From: an uncultured Bacilli bacterium
GTDB lineage: Bacteria; Bacillota_I; Bacilli_A; RF39; UBA660
DNA length: 64,000 bases
Reading direction: 5' to 3'
Assembly (NCBI GenBank): GCA_934130235.1
Contig: CAKOXU010000001.1
Span: 23,456-87,455, forward strand
In this document: positions 34,908 to 45,796 of the stretch, piece after piece
Position numbering within the stretch: the stretch's first letter is position 1
Layout: each line of letters begins with the position of its first letter
The notes under the pieces: model-generated
What the model saw: only the letters and a program-made list of their open reading frames with translations
The model's database searches: none
What the model was told of the DNA's origin: nothing
Program-made: the position numbers and the translations under genes

Positions 34908-37025
34908 ATGAATAATAATTACGAAGAAAACTTAGAAAACGTGTTAGAAAAATATGGTAGAGATATAACTTCAGATGCCAAAGATGGAAAATTAGATCCA
35001 GTTATTGGTAGAGACGAAGAAATACGTAATATTACTAGGATTCTATCAAGAAAAACTAAAAATAATCCCGTTTTAATTGGTGAACCTGGTGTGGGTAAAA
35101 CAGCTATTGTAGAAGGTTTAGCACAAAGAATAATTAAAGGAGATGTTCCTACTAGCCTAAAAGAAAAAACAATATGGGAACTAGATATGGGAGCATTGAT
35201 TGCTGGTGCAAAATATAGAGGTGAATTTGAAGAGAGACTTAAAGCAGTCCTAAAAGAAATTAAAGATTCTGATGGAAAGATAATTCTTTTTATAGATGAA
35301 ATACACTTAATAGTAGGAGCTGGAGCTTTAGAAGGAGCAATGGATGCTGGCAACCTACTTAAGCCAATGCTTGCTAGAGGCGAAATTTTATGTATTGGAG
35401 CCACTACTCTAAATGAGTATAGAAAATATATAGAAAAAGATGGTGCTCTTGAACGTAGATTTCAAAAAGTATTAGTAAATGCTCCATCAGTTATAGACAC
35501 AATAACTATATTAAGAGGTCTTAAACCAAAATTTGAAGTATATCATGGAGTTTCTATTAAAGATAAAGCACTTATAGCAGCTGCAACATTATCCGACAGA
35601 TATATAACTGATAGATTTTTACCTGATAAAGCCATTGACTTAGTTGATGAGGCATGCGCTACTATAAAAGTACAAATGGAATCAGTTCCTACAGAACTTG
35701 ATACACTAACAAGAGAAATTATGCAACTTCAAATAGAAAAAGAAGCATTAAAAAAAGAAAAAGATGAACTATCTAAAAACAGAATTAATGAAATAAATAA
35801 GGATTTAGAAAAGTTAAAAGAAAGAGAAAACAAGCTTAGAAAAGATTGGGAAGAAGAAAAAAACATCAACACTAAAATCAGCAAAAAAAAGGAAGAAATT
35901 GAAAAAGTCAATTTTGATTTATCAAAAGCTGAAGATAATTATGATTATGAAAAAGCTGCTATATTAAGGCACGGAACTTTGCCAAAACTACAAAAAGAAT
36001 TAGATGATTTAAACGAAAAAAATAAAAATGATATATTAAGTGATACAGTAGATGATGAATCTATAGCATTAATTATTTCAAAATGGACTAATATTCCTGT
36101 AAGTAAACTAGTTGGTGGTGAAAAAGAAAAACTTATACACTTAAAAGAAAATATGAAAAAAAGAGTAAAAGGTCAAGATCAAGCACTTGAACTAGTTTCT
36201 GAAGCTATTAAAAGAGCACGTGCTGGAATCAAAGATCCAAATAGACCAATTGGATCATTTATATTTTTAGGACCTACAGGTGTTGGTAAAACAGAAGTAG
36301 CTCGTACATTAGCAAACGAATTATTTGATGACGAAAAACATATAGTAAGAATTGATATGAGTGAATATATGGAAGCACATTCTGTATCTAGATTAGTTGG
36401 AGCTCCTCCAGGCTATGTTGGATACGATGAAGGTGGACAATTAACTGAAGCTGTAAGAAGAAATCCATATAGCATTGTCTTATTTGATGAAATTGAAAAA
36501 GCGCATAAAGATGTTTTTAATATTTTATTACAAATATTAGATGATGGTAGAATAACTGATTCTCAAGGAAGAACAGTTGATTTTAAAAACACTATAATTA
36601 TTATGACATCTAATCTTGGCAGTGAATATGTTTTGGAAAATAATGATCAATCTAATAAACTAGTTATGGATGAATTAAGACATACTTTTAAGCCTGAATT
36701 TATTAATAGAATAGATGAAATAATTATTTTTAATCCTTTAAATAAAAATACACTTTATGAAATATTAGATAATATAATAAAAAATATAGAAAAAAGGCTT
36801 AGCAACATTAATATAAAAATTATATTAACTGATAAAGCTAAAAAGTATATTATAGATAATTCATTTGACGAAAAATATGGGGCAAGACCTATGAAAAGAT
36901 TTGTAAGTAAAAATATTGAGTCTATACTTGCCAACGATATAATCAATGACAACATTCAATTTGGTGACCATATTACTATTGATATTAATAATGATAATTT
37001 TTATATAAAAAAAGCAATTAATTAA
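34908..37025 (+). CDS. clpB: ClpB-type disaggregase lacking the N-terminal domain
   Basis: 705 residues. It begins at the first AAA+ domain: [20 protein letters not shown], Walker [10 protein letters not shown] (58-66). A long coiled-coil middle domain (about 265-375, Lys/Glu-rich) is typical of ClpB. The second AAA+ has [11 protein letters not shown] near 462 and [20 protein letters not shown]. There is no ClpP-binding loop of ClpC type that I can see, so ClpB is preferred. The usual Clp_N domain (about 145 residues) is absent, as in mycoplasma ClpB. It rescues aggregated proteins with DnaK. It is controlled by a CIRCE promoter and stands alone. Confidence 0.92.
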   Translation: MNNNYEENLENVLEKYGRDITSDAKDGKLDPVIGRDEEIRNITRILSRKTKNNPVLIGEPGVGKTAIVEGLAQRIIKGDVPTSLKEKTIWELDMGALIAGAKYRGEFEERLKAVLKEIKDSDGKIILFIDEIHLIVGAGALEGAMDAGNLLKPMLARGEILCIGATTLNEYRKYIEKDGALERRFQKVLVNAPSVIDTITILRGLKPKFEVYHGVSIKDKALIAAATLSDRYITDRFLPDKAIDLVDEACATIKVQMESVPTELDTLTREIMQLQIEKEALKKEKDELSKNRINEINKDLEKLKERENKLRKDWEEEKNINTKISKKKEEIEKVNFDLSKAEDNYDYEKAAILRHGTLPKLQKELDDLNEKNKNDILSDTVDDESIALIISKWTNIPVSKLVGGEKEKLIHLKENMKKRVKGQDQALELVSEAIKRARAGIKDPNRPIGSFIFLGPTGVGKTEVARTLANELFDDEKHIVRIDMSEYMEAHSVSRLVGAPPGYVGYDEGGQLTEAVRRNPYSIVLFDEIEKAHKDVFNILLQILDDGRITDSQGRTVDFKNTIIIMTSNLGSEYVLENNDQSNKLVMDELRHTFKPEFINRIDEIIIFNPLNKNTLYEILDNIIKNIEKRLSNINIKIILTDKAKKYIIDNSFDEKYGARPMKRFVSKNIESILANDIINDNIQFGDHITIDINNDNFYIKKAIN

Positions 37026-37038
37026 TAATTGCTTTTTT
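37007..37038. terminator. Bidirectional terminator between clpB and mfd
   Basis: The stem AAAAGCAATTA / ATAATTGCTTTTTTT covers the overlapping 3' ends of the two convergent genes. Confidence 0.75.
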
Positions 37039-40000
37039 TAATATATCTATCATATCTATTAAATAATATATAAAATGTTTATCTAAATTAACAGTATCAA
37101 GAGTTATAGTTAATTCATTATTTTTCATTGAAAATCTAAATTTTCTAGTTAAAGAAATAACATCTAAAAACAATTTTTCGCCATCTATTTTATTGCTTAG
37201 TTCTTTATTAAATGTTATAGATATAAAATTTTTTGTTTGTTGAACTTTTTTAACATTCAAATTACTCATTTCATGCTCAAATAATTCTTCATACATATAT
37301 ATAATAACACTCTCATCCAAACTTCCAAATCTATCTTCTAGTTCACTTTTGATTTTATTAAGAGATGATTTTGAATTAATACTATTAATTTTTTTATGAA
37401 TTTCAATTTTGACATCTTCTTCTTTAGCATACTTATCATCTATTGTTGTTTCTACTTCTACTAGAGGTTGAGAGTTATTCTCTTCGTTAGATACTTCAAT
37501 ACCTTTAAGTTTTTTTACTTCAATATCAAGCATTTCAAGAAATAATTCAACTCCAACACTATCTATAAATCCAGACTGTTCTTGACCAAGTATATCTCCA
37601 GCACCACGTATAGATAAATCACGCATTGCTATACTAAATCCACTTCCCAATTCAGTAAATTCTTTTATAACATTTAGTCTTTTTTTGGCTACATCACTAA
37701 GAACTTTACCTTTATTATACATTAAATAAGTATAAGCAATTTTATTTGATCTACCTACTCTACCTCTTATTTGATATAGCTGAGATAAGCCATATTTATC
37801 GGCATCCATAATTATCAACGTGTTAACATTTGGTATATCAATTCCTGTTTCAATTATAGTAGTACATAAAAGAACATCAAATTCATTATTCATAAACCTA
37901 TACATGACGTCTTCTAATTCTTCTTTAGCCATTTTACCATGCCCACAAGTTATCCTAGCTTCAGGCACTAAATTTTTAAGTTGATAAAGTTTTTCATCCA
38001 TATTTTTTATATCATTATATAAAATAAAAATTTGTCCCTTACGCGCTAGTTCCTTATATATAGCATCTTTAATCACATTTACGTTTTCTTCTAACACATA
38101 AGTCTGAATAGGATATCTATCCACTGGTGGAGTTTCTATTAAAGATAAACTTCTAACACCAGACAAAGACATTTGTAAGGTCCTAGGAATTGGTGTTGCT
38201 GATAAAGTTAAAACATCTATATTATTCTTTAAGGATTTAATTTTTTCTTTATGTTTAACACCAAATCTCTGTTCCTCATCTACTATAAGTAATCCTAATC
38301 TTTTACATATGACATCATCTGATAAAATCCTGTGTGTACCTATCAACATATCAATTTTACCATCTTTTAAATCTTTTAAAATTTCTTTTTGTTTTTTTAA
38401 TGAAACAAATCTATTCAAAAGTTCAATACGGACTGGAAATTCTTTAAATCGCGATATAGCATTCTCATAGTGCTGACGTGAAAGTATAGTTGTAGGACAA
38501 AGAAATAATACTTGTTTATTAGAAATAATAGCTTTAAATGCCGCCCTAAATGCTACTTCGGTTTTACCATACCCAACATCACCACAAAGTAATCTATCCA
38601 TTGGAACACTTTTTTCCATATCATTTTTTATTTCTTTAATTGCTTTTAACTGATCTGGTGTTTCAGTATACTGAAATTGATTTTCAAATTCAATTTGATC
38701 ATCATTATCTTTATCAAAGGCATATCCTATAGAAGTTTCCCTTTCAGAATATAATTTTAATAAATCTTGTGCTATTGATTCAATTTTCTTTTGTATATGA
38801 AGTTTTGTCTTTTTCCATTCAGTACCACCTAATTTACTCAATTTAGGAATTTTTCCATCATTTGAAGAGTATTTATTTATAAGCTCCAGTTTTTCTACTG
38901 GAATATAAAGTTTATCAGAATTCTTATATTCTATAGTTAAATAGTCTTTTTTCAAGCCATTTTTTGTAAGCGTTTTTATTCCTTTATAAATACCTATGCC
39001 GTTTTGCAAATGGACCACATAATCACCAATATTAAGTTTATTAATATCTCTAATTTTAGTTCCTATTTTAAATTTAGACTTATAAGAAACATCCACATCC
39101 TTTTTATTAAATAATTCATACTCAGAAATAACAACATATCTATCAATAATATAACCTTGTTTTATATTGGCAACTACTATATTTACATTATTTTCTATTA
39201 TATTATTAATATTAGTAATTACGCCATCTATATATTCATTTACTTTGTTAATTTTATATCTATCAGATAAACATAGAATAACTGTTTTTTTATCTTTAAT
39301 ATACTGTTTTAACAATCTATTAATAGCATCAAATCCTTTAGAAAAATTACTAAGTTCAAATGCTTTATAATCAATCACATTCTTATTTAATACTTCATTA
39401 TCAAAAGATACAAAATCAATAATATTTTTATAATTTAAATCTAATTGAGCCATAAACATAACCTTATTAGATATTTCATTATTTTTTTTATAATCATTTA
39501 TTTCATCAATTAATAATTTATAATTAGTCAAAAGATTGTTTCTCTCATTAACAACAATAATAGGATTATTTAGATAATCTGTTATAGTATTTATTCCTTC
39601 ATACTTTACAATATCGCGTTGTTTTTCATAATCAACTACTTCACGTGTTATAAACTCACTATTTGGCTTAATAGTAATTTCTGTTATTGTTTTTTTTGAC
39701 ATTTGAGTATCAACATTAAACTCACTAATACGTTCTACTTCATCACCCCAAAATTCAATCCTAATAGCATCGTTTGAATCAATGGGAAATACATCAATAA
39801 TATAGCCTCTGACAGCCATTTCACCCGTTTTATTTACTAATGATTCTTTTTGATATCCTAAATTGTATAAACTTTCAATAATTTTATTAAAATTATACTC
39901 ATTACCAATTTTAATATTTAAAAAAGAATTTTTATACGTAGTTAACCTTGGTAAAAACCTTAAAAAACCCATTATATTAGTTATTACTATTCTATTTTCA

Positions 40001-40287
40001 TTTATAATATCATTCAACGTCGTTAATCTCATATACTTAAACTCTGGACTAATTGCAAGAGCTTCACTAGTTAAAAAGTCATCCATTGGAAAAAAGGATA
40101 CCTTATCAGTATAATTTAGTACGGTTTGATATATTCTATTTGCTTCATATAACGTAGAAGTTAAAAAAATTATACTTTTATTTTCTTTTTTATATTTTTT
40201 ATATAAAAATAAACCTTTTAATTCATTTGTTAAACCACTATAATACCTATTATCTATATTATCAATAATTTTATCATAAAAACTCAT
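37018..40287 (-). CDS. mfd: Transcription-repair coupling factor Mfd
   Basis: Removes RNA polymerase stalled at lesions and recruits UvrA. 1089 residues (B. subtilis 1177). N-terminal UvrB-like region ([19 protein letters not shown] segment near residue 46), RNA polymerase-interaction domain around [16 protein letters not shown] near 410, then helicase motifs [15 protein letters not shown] near 570, [15 protein letters not shown] near 670 and IRGRVGRSN near 845. It ends with a TRCF domain. It overlaps clpB by 8 bases tail to tail. Confidence 0.97.
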   Translation of the reverse strand: MSFYDKIIDNIDNRYYSGLTNELKGLFLYKKYKKENKSIIFLTSTLYEANRIYQTVLNYTDKVSFFPMDDFLTSEALAISPEFKYMRLTTLNDIINENRIVITNIMGFLRFLPRLTTYKNSFLNIKIGNEYNFNKIIESLYNLGYQKESLVNKTGEMAVRGYIIDVFPIDSNDAIRIEFWGDEVERISEFNVDTQMSKKTITEITIKPNSEFITREVVDYEKQRDIVKYEGINTITDYLNNPIIVVNERNNLLTNYKLLIDEINDYKKNNEISNKVMFMAQLDLNYKNIIDFVSFDNEVLNKNVIDYKAFELSNFSKGFDAINRLLKQYIKDKKTVILCLSDRYKINKVNEYIDGVITNINNIIENNVNIVVANIKQGYIIDRYVVISEYELFNKKDVDVSYKSKFKIGTKIRDINKLNIGDYVVHLQNGIGIYKGIKTLTKNGLKKDYLTIEYKNSDKLYIPVEKLELINKYSSNDGKIPKLSKLGGTEWKKTKLHIQKKIESIAQDLLKLYSERETSIGYAFDKDNDDQIEFENQFQYTETPDQLKAIKEIKNDMEKSVPMDRLLCGDVGYGKTEVAFRAAFKAIISNKQVLFLCPTTILSRQHYENAISRFKEFPVRIELLNRFVSLKKQKEILKDLKDGKIDMLIGTHRILSDDVICKRLGLLIVDEEQRFGVKHKEKIKSLKNNIDVLTLSATPIPRTLQMSLSGVRSLSLIETPPVDRYPIQTYVLEENVNVIKDAIYKELARKGQIFILYNDIKNMDEKLYQLKNLVPEARITCGHGKMAKEELEDVMYRFMNNEFDVLLCTTIIETGIDIPNVNTLIIMDADKYGLSQLYQIRGRVGRSNKIAYTYLMYNKGKVLSDVAKKRLNVIKEFTELGSGFSIAMRDLSIRGAGDILGQEQSGFIDSVGVELFLEMLDIEVKKLKGIEVSNEENNSQPLVEVETTIDDKYAKEEDVKIEIHKKINSINSKSSLNKIKSELEDRFGSLDESVIIYMYEELFEHEMSNLNVKKVQQTKNFISITFNKELSNKIDGEKLFLDVISLTRKFRFSMKNNELTITLDTVNLDKHFIYYLIDMIDILKKAIIN

Positions 40288-40309
40288 TATATCCTCCTTT
40301 CACGAACAA

Positions 40310-40330
40310 AATGATACACTTGGTATCATT
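40310..40330. repeat. Inverted repeat between the prepilin gene and mfd
   Basis: AATGATAC-ACTTG-GTATCATT, 20 bases upstream of mfd and downstream of the prepilin gene. On the minus strand only TTTTGTT follows, so it is either a weak terminator or an operator. I cannot decide. Confidence 0.4.
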
Positions 40331-40392
40331 TATATTTATAAACTCGGACCACCAAAATTATAATTCACACCGTCTATTATAAAATGTATTTT

Positions 40393-40794
40393 TTAATTAA
40401 CTTGCTTTATATCAATTTTATCTTCAATAGTCGATACAATTTTTGAATCAATATTCATATTTATAATTTGAACAACCGAACCATTTTCTATTCTAATAAA
40501 TCCAGATTGTGGTTTTTTACCTTTCATATCAACTTTAATACAATTATTTTCTATACAAATATTTCCATTTGAATCTATAGTATATAAGCCATCTATTGAA
40601 TTTTTAGAATATAATTCTTCATGTGTTAGAGCTATTTCAACACCATGTATATATAATTCAACACCTCTAAGTGTGCTTGATTCCTGAGCTTTTGTAATTA
40701 TATTTAACATAATTGGTACTGCGATTAGAGCTATTACGGCTAGTATTACTATTACCGCTAAAAGTTCTATCAATGTAAAACCTCTTTTTTTCAT
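40393..40794 (-). CDS. Type IV prepilin-like protein (ComGC/GspG type N-terminus)
   Basis: 133 residues. The N-terminus MKKRGFTLIELLAVIVILAV is a textbook prepilin leader: cleavage after Gly by a PilD/ComC-type peptidase, methylated Phe, Glu at +5. A globular domain follows with two Cys residues in NICIENNC that could form a disulfide. No pilus ATPase, platform protein or other pilin lies nearby. It is an orphan between pth and mfd, 4 bases after pth. A competence pseudopilus role is possible, given comK in the window. Confidence 0.85.
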   Translation of the reverse strand: MKKRGFTLIELLAVIVILAVIALIAVPIMLNIITKAQESSTLRGVELYIHGVEIALTHEELYSKNSIDGLYTIDSNGNICIENNCIKVDMKGKKPQSGFIRIENGSVVQIINMNIDSKIVSTIEDKIDIKQVN

Positions 40795-40798
40795 AAAA

Positions 40799-41362
40799 CT
40801 ACCCCTTAATATTATATTTATTCATAACTCTATCAAATGGTATTGATAAATAGTCTAGTATTATATTAGGTATTTCTTCTAATATTGGATTTATACATTT
40901 TAATTCCTCTGTACTAAATTTACCCAAGACATAATCCTTTGTATCTATAAGTTTATTATTTGAAATTCCTATTTTTAATCTTTTGTATTTTTGTGTGGAT
41001 AAATGTAATTCAATATTTTTAAGGCCATTATGACCACCACTGGATCCTTGGTACCTTAGTCTATATTTACCAACAGGAGTATCCAAATCATCACATATAA
41101 CAAGAATATCTTCAATATTTATTTTAAAATAATTTATAAAATCTCTTACTACTTCGCCAGACAAATTCATATATTTTAGTGGTTTTAATAACATTATCCT
41201 ATCATCTTTATAATTAAATTGTGTATATAATCCATCAAATTTTTTAGAATCAAATGACACTTTAAAATAATTTGCAATTATATCCATACACATAAAGCCT
41301 ATATTATGCCTTGTTTTTTCATACTCAGCGCCAGGATTACCCAAGCCTATTATTAATTTCAT
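40799..41362 (-). CDS. pth: Peptidyl-tRNA hydrolase
   Basis: Releases tRNA from peptidyl-tRNA that drops off the ribosome. 187 residues. N-terminal LIIGLGNPGAEYEKTRHNIG with the catalytic His, KPLKYMNLSGE near 67, ILVICDDLDTPVGKYRLR near 87, and GSSGGHNGLKNI near 110. I start at 41362, where the family normally begins, behind AGGAGA. It lies upstream of the prepilin gene and mfd; pth-mfd proximity is the B. subtilis order. Confidence 0.96.
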   Translation of the reverse strand: MKLIIGLGNPGAEYEKTRHNIGFMCMDIIANYFKVSFDSKKFDGLYTQFNYKDDRIMLLKPLKYMNLSGEVVRDFINYFKINIEDILVICDDLDTPVGKYRLRYQGSSGGHNGLKNIELHLSTQKYKRLKIGISNNKLIDTKDYVLGKFSTEELKCINPILEEIPNIILDYLSIPFDRVMNKYNIKG

Positions 41363-41366
41363 AACA

Positions 41367-42212
41367 TTATCTCCTATCCAAGTTATGATATAAATCATAT
41401 ACTTCGCTTTTTTTCATACCACGTTCATGGGCAACTATTTTTATTGCTTCCATAACACTATTATCTTCCAAATATAATTCAACATGTTCTTTAATTGATA
41501 AATTATTAAATTGATCTACTGAGTGATTTCCTTCAATTACTATTACTAGCTCACCCTTATATTCATGATTTTGATCTATAATTTCTTTTATAGTTCCTCT
41601 ATATATTTCTTCATATTTTTTTGTTATTTCCCGGGAAATACTTATTTTACGGTTATTTCCCAAAATTTCACACATGTCGTTTAAAGTCTTTTTTATACGA
41701 TGTGGTGCCTCATATAATATCAACGTAGCTGTTAGATTTTTTAAATTATTTAACTCTTTTTTTCTTGCACTATCTTTACTATTTAAAAAGCCATAATAAT
41801 AAAATGGCATTGGAGAAATTCCAGAAGAAGTTAAAGCTGGTATAAGTGCGGTTGCACCTGGAAGACTAACCACATTAAAATTATTTTCTATAGCACATTT
41901 TGCAAGTTCATAACCCGGATCGCTTATAATAGGGGTTCCCCTATCACTGACAAGTCCAACATTTAAACCATTTGACAAATACTCAATCAATTTATTTTTG
42001 TTATTAGTTTCATTATAATTATGACTTGAAATAAGTTTTTTATTTATATCATAATATTTTAATAACTGACCTGTAACACGTGTATCTTCGCAAAAAATAA
42101 TATCAACCATTTTTAATGTATTAATTGAACGTATAGTTATATCCTCCATATTACCTATAGGAGTTGGTATTAAATATAATGTTGGAGTATTATTATAACT
42201 TTTTTGACTCAT
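41367..42212 (-). CDS. rsmI: 16S rRNA (cytidine-1402 2'-O)-methyltransferase RsmI
   Basis: 281 residues of the tetrapyrrole-methylase fold. LYLIPTPIGNMEDITIRSIN at the N-terminus, CEDTRVTGQLLKYY near 39, GLVSDRGTPIISDPGYELA near 79 and SLPGATALIPALTSSG near 110 are RsmI signatures. It follows trmN6, as yabC follows yabB in B. subtilis. Confidence 0.96.
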   Translation of the reverse strand: MSQKSYNNTPTLYLIPTPIGNMEDITIRSINTLKMVDIIFCEDTRVTGQLLKYYDINKKLISSHNYNETNNKNKLIEYLSNGLNVGLVSDRGTPIISDPGYELAKCAIENNFNVVSLPGATALIPALTSSGISPMPFYYYGFLNSKDSARKKELNNLKNLTATLILYEAPHRIKKTLNDMCEILGNNRKISISREITKKYEEIYRGTIKEIIDQNHEYKGELVIVIEGNHSVDQFNNLSIKEHVELYLEDNSVMEAIKIVAHERGMKKSEVYDLYHNLDRR

Positions 42213-42221
42213 AAAACACCT

Positions 42222-42941
42222 CTATTCAAAATAATTTTGTATTTCTTTTGTATAACTTCCATTTTCTAAATGAACAAATAATGGTGGTAAGATTTTCACA
42301 CCTGGATTACCATTTTTTTTGCCCTCAATTAATAATATATTGGCTTCACTATCACTTTTTGGATATATAAATCTAACTCTCTTTGGCTCTATATTATTTT
42401 TTTTCATTTTTTCAACAATTTCTACAAATCTCTCAGGTCTATGCACAATAGATATAACTCCATTATTCTTTAACAGTTTACGAGCTATTAAAAACAATTG
42501 ATCTAAATTTAAATTTACTTCATGACGCGCTAATGTTTTATAATCACTGTCATTGATATTTGATGTTGATTTATATTTAAAAAATGGTGGATTACATGTA
42601 ATAACATCAAATGTATCTGATTCTATTTTTTTATAATATTCATTAATGTCAGCATTAATAATTTTAATTTGAGAATTTAAATTATTAATATTTATTGATT
42701 CACATGCCATTTTGTATACTTCTTGCTGAATTTCAACACCTATTATATTTGCTTTTGTTTTAGTCGATAATATTAAAGGAATAGGTGCATTACCGCATCC
42801 TATATCTAATATTTTATCTATATTTTTATTTAAAGTAACAAAATTAGGTAATAATATTGAATCTAGAGAAAAACTAAACATATCAGTATCTTGAATTATT
42901 TTATAATTTCTATACCCTAATAAATCATTTATTACTTTCAT
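42222..42941 (-). CDS. trmN6: tRNA1(Val) (adenine-N6)-methyltransferase family (TrmN6/YabB)
   Basis: 239 residues. Class I SAM fold with ILDIGCGNAPIPLIL near residue 43 and the N6-adenine motif NPPFFK near 115. It resembles YabB/YfiC, which methylates a tRNA adenine; the exact tRNA target is not proven here. It overlaps ricT by 17 bases and lies in the holB-ricT-trmN6-rsmI order of B. subtilis (yabA is missing). Confidence 0.9.
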   Translation of the reverse strand: MKVINDLLGYRNYKIIQDTDMFSFSLDSILLPNFVTLNKNIDKILDIGCGNAPIPLILSTKTKANIIGVEIQQEVYKMACESININNLNSQIKIINADINEYYKKIESDTFDVITCNPPFFKYKSTSNINDSDYKTLARHEVNLNLDQLFLIARKLLKNNGVISIVHRPERFVEIVEKMKKNNIEPKRVRFIYPKSDSEANILLIEGKKNGNPGVKILPPLFVHLENGSYTKEIQNYFE

Positions 42942-43728
42942 TTACATCAAACTCTTCTATTCCATGATCCTTTATATCTACTTTATATTTTTGATTTAAT
43001 ATATCAATATTTATTACTTTACCCTCACCATACTCTGTGTTTATTTTAGAATTAATTTTAGGCAAGTTCTTTTTTAGATCTTTATAACATTCATTCTCAT
43101 ACTTTAAACAACACAATAATCTACCACAAACTCCATTAATTTTAGTTGGATTTAAAGCAATATTCTGTGTTTTAGCCATATTAATTGAAACTGAATCAAA
43201 ATCACACAAAAATTTAGAACAGCATAATTCACGGCCGCATGGTCCACATCCACCTATTTCTTTTGCTTTATCACGAACACCAACTTGTCGTAGTTCTATT
43301 CTTGTTTTATACATGGTTGCTAAATCCTTAGCTAGTTTTCTAAAATCTACTCTATTATCAGATAAAAACATAAATAATAATTGACTTCTATTAAAAGTAT
43401 AACTCGCATCAAGTATCATCATATTTAAATTATATTTTTTTACCAGTTCTTTACATTTTTTTAAAGCTATTAATGCATCCTTCTTATTTTTGGCATCTAT
43501 TTCAATATCTTTTTTTGTTGCTTTTCTAATTACATCTGATAAAGATGATTTTAATTTTTTAGAATCAATTTTTGTATTTGTAAGTTCTACTGTTCCTAAC
43601 TGAGTACCTCTTTCAGTTTTAACTATAACTGTATCTCCCTTTTTTAATTCAATATTATTTGGTGAAAAGAAGTATATTTTACTATTAGGCTTAAAAGTTA
43701 CACCAACTATCTCAATCATTACATTCAC
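42925..43728 (-). CDS. ricT: RicT/YaaT, PSP1-domain protein of the stage 0 family
   Basis: 267 residues with a PSP1 domain: TERGTQLGTVELTN near the N-terminus, the Cys-rich GGCGPCGRELCCSKFLCDFD near 165, and NGVCGRLLCCLKYE near 200. In B. subtilis YaaT with RicA and RicF binds Fe-S clusters, stimulates RNase Y-dependent mRNA maturation and affects Spo0A phosphorylation, competence and sporulation. It overlaps holB upstream by 17 bases. Confidence 0.94.
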   Translation of the reverse strand: MNVMIEIVGVTFKPNSKIYFFSPNNIELKKGDTVIVKTERGTQLGTVELTNTKIDSKKLKSSLSDVIRKATKKDIEIDAKNKKDALIALKKCKELVKKYNLNMMILDASYTFNRSQLLFMFLSDNRVDFRKLAKDLATMYKTRIELRQVGVRDKAKEIGGCGPCGRELCCSKFLCDFDSVSINMAKTQNIALNPTKINGVCGRLLCCLKYENECYKDLKKNLPKINSKINTEYGEGKVINIDILNQKYKVDIKDHGIEEFDVNESNK

Positions 43729-44629
43729 ACCCTTCTAGTTTAATTATTAGCTTGTCCAGCAACAAACCAGTATTTACATTATAATTTATAGTATCCTTTA
43801 ATTCGTTAATTAAATTAACTTTATTTATCAAACTTTTATTTGTATTCATACTTGCTAATTTGTTAATTTCATCACTGTAATCAACAAAAATTTCTATATT
43901 TTGATTAAGTTTAACATTTAAAGCATCTTTATAAAATAAAAGTAAGATAGATAAACCTTCTTTTGTATGTATTCTATCAAAAAAATATTGATGCCATAAC
44001 TTCTTTGTGTATAAAATAGTATTAATATGATTTTTTTCATAATTAAATATAAAATCAATCACTCTTAATATATTCTCTTTACTATTTTCATCATTTATAT
44101 AATTATTAATTTCTGTTGTACTGTTATACAAATAATTAGCTATTAAAGTAATAGTATTTAAATTATTATACTTTGTTGTTTTTAATGATAATAATTGACA
44201 TCTTGATACTATTGTTTGTGGTATTTGATAAATATTATCAGTTATTAAAATACCTATTATTTCTTCTTCCGGTTCTTCTATAAATTTTAATAACGAATTT
44301 GAAGTTGTCTCTTTCATTTTTTCAATACCATTTATTATATATACTCTATTATTACCCATTATAGCTTTTTCACTAAAAGCCGACTGTAATTCTTCTATTT
44401 GTTCTTTTTTTATAGTTGTTCCATCAGGATGAATAACTTTCAATTCTAATAATTCATTTTTTTCTTTATTGCTATTTAATATTGAAGTTGCCATTGCTAT
44501 TGAAAAATCCAAAGCATTCGAATAACCATTTGTTTCAATAATATATGCATGTGAAAATTTATTTTTTTCAATAGCATTTTTTATAGTTTTATAGGCTATT
44601 GGTTGTGAATCTTTATATTTTTCAAGCAT
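43712..44629 (-). CDS. holB: DNA polymerase III delta' subunit
   Basis: 305 residues. It has the clamp-loader AAA+ fold without a functional Walker A. NKFSHAYIIETNGYSNALDF is at the start, KMKETTSNSLLKFIEEPEEE near 105, and the sensor-like IPQTIVSRCQLL near 134. Part of the clamp loader with DnaX and HolA. It ends in TGA and overlaps ricT. Confidence 0.92.
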   Translation of the reverse strand: MLEKYKDSQPIAYKTIKNAIEKNKFSHAYIIETNGYSNALDFSIAMATSILNSNKEKNELLELKVIHPDGTTIKKEQIEELQSAFSEKAIMGNNRVYIINGIEKMKETTSNSLLKFIEEPEEEIIGILITDNIYQIPQTIVSRCQLLSLKTTKYNNLNTITLIANYLYNSTTEINNYINDENSKENILRVIDFIFNYEKNHINTILYTKKLWHQYFFDRIHTKEGLSILLLFYKDALNVKLNQNIEIFVDYSDEINKLASMNTNKSLINKVNLINELKDTINYNVNTGLLLDKLIIKLEGCECND

Positions 44630-44642
44630 AATACCTACCTCC

Positions 44643-44831
44643 TCAATATATTAATAAATAAATTAGTATAAGCGATAATAAACCGGGTATATCAAACAAT
44701 GTAAGAATAGATACTGTAAAAATATTTATTGGTATAAATATTTTTGTAGGTTTTATAACAATGTTATATCCATATAACAAAAAAGAACTAATTACTATTT
44801 TTTTAATTAATTTAAATATTTTTTTTAACAT
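44643..44831 (-). CDS. bofA: BofA family protein (pro-sigma-K processing inhibitor)
   Basis: 62 residues with two hydrophobic segments and the BofA core PINIFTVSILTLFDIPGLLS. In B. subtilis BofA with SpoIVFA holds the SpoIVFB protease inactive in the forespore outer membrane until a signal arrives. It lies downstream of recR, as in B. subtilis, where only yaaL intervenes. Start at 44831 behind GGTGA. sigK and spoIVFB are not in the window. Confidence 0.85.
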   Translation of the reverse strand: MLKKIFKLIKKIVISSFLLYGYNIVIKPTKIFIPINIFTVSILTLFDIPGLLSLILIYLLIY

Positions 44832-44868
44832 ATATTCACCCAATAAATTATATGGGCATTAAATATAA

Positions 44869-45480
44869 TTATGATTCTTTAGAAGATACTATCATTCTGT
44901 TTTCAAGTGCTAATTCTAATGTTAATGAATCAACATAGTCCATATCTGCACCATGTGGAATTCCGTGTGCTATACGTGTTATAGTAACATCAGTTTTTTC
45001 TAATAATTTAGTTATATACAATGAAGTTGTTTCACCTTCTATACTTGGCTTAAGTGCTAAAATTACTTCTTTTATATTTTCTTTTTTCACTCTATCTATT
45101 AATTGAGAAATGTTTATATCTTCAGGATTTTTACCATCTATTGGTGATATTAATCCATCTAACACGTGATAAACGCCCATATATATATGTAATTTTTCAA
45201 ATAAAATTACATCTCTTGGCAATTCTACCACGCATAACACAGAATGATCTCTCGATTCATCTTTACATACTTCACATAAATCATTTTCGCTTAAATTATT
45301 ACACTTTATACATCTTTTTATTTTATTTTTTACATCTAAAATCGAATTAGAAAAAAATGAAACAGATTCATCACTCATATCTAATACTGATAAAGCTAAT
45401 CTTTCTGCTGTTTTTTCACCTATGCCAGGTAATTTTTTAAAACTTTCTATTAAATTTAATATTGATGTAGGATATTTCAT
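44869..45480 (-). CDS. recR: Recombination protein RecR
   Basis: 203 residues: a helix-hairpin-helix region (KLPGIGEKTAERLALSVL), a four-Cys zinc finger (CIKCNNLSENDLCEVC), a Toprim domain (VLCVVELPRDVILFEK) and a C-terminal Walker-B-like segment. It acts with RecF and RecO in loading RecA at gaps. Its ATG overlaps the stop of ebfC by one base. Confidence 0.97.
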   Translation of the reverse strand: MKYPTSILNLIESFKKLPGIGEKTAERLALSVLDMSDESVSFFSNSILDVKNKIKRCIKCNNLSENDLCEVCKDESRDHSVLCVVELPRDVILFEKLHIYMGVYHVLDGLISPIDGKNPEDINISQLIDRVKKENIKEVILALKPSIEGETTSLYITKLLEKTDVTITRIAHGIPHGADMDYVDSLTLELALENRMIVSSKES

Positions 45481-45782
45481 TAAAACAATCCCGTTCCTGA
45501 AAGTCCCTTTGTATATGCACCCATCTTTGTTTCTGTTTCATCTTTTATTTGATTTATAATTGTATTCATACATGCACAAAGAGCATCGTTTAGCATTTCT
45601 ATATCATCTGCATCAGCTTCTTCTAACAATATTTTAATTTCTTTTACTTCATAATTTCCACTCATTTTAATACTTACCATCGAGTTTTTAGATTCAAATA
45701 TCTTGTTATTTAATTCATCCTGTGCCTTCATCATGTCCTTTTGTAATTTTTGTGCTTGTTTTAACATAGCTTGCATATTCAT
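45480..45782 (-). CDS. ebfC: YbaB/EbfC family nucleoid-associated protein
   Basis: 100 residues, the usual size. MLKQAQKLQKDMMKAQDELN at the start and VSIKMSGNYEVKEIKI in the middle are typical. A dimeric DNA-binding protein between dnaX and recR in most bacteria. Confidence 0.95.
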   Translation of the reverse strand: MNMQAMLKQAQKLQKDMMKAQDELNNKIFESKNSMVSIKMSGNYEVKEIKILLEEADADDIEMLNDALCACMNTIINQIKDETETKMGAYTKGLSGTGLF

Positions 45783-45796
45783 AATATTCCTTCTTT

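Noticed and set aside
34919..35404. Minus-strand frame of 161 residues inside clpB
   Set aside because: It is a reverse-frame shadow of conserved AAA+ codons.
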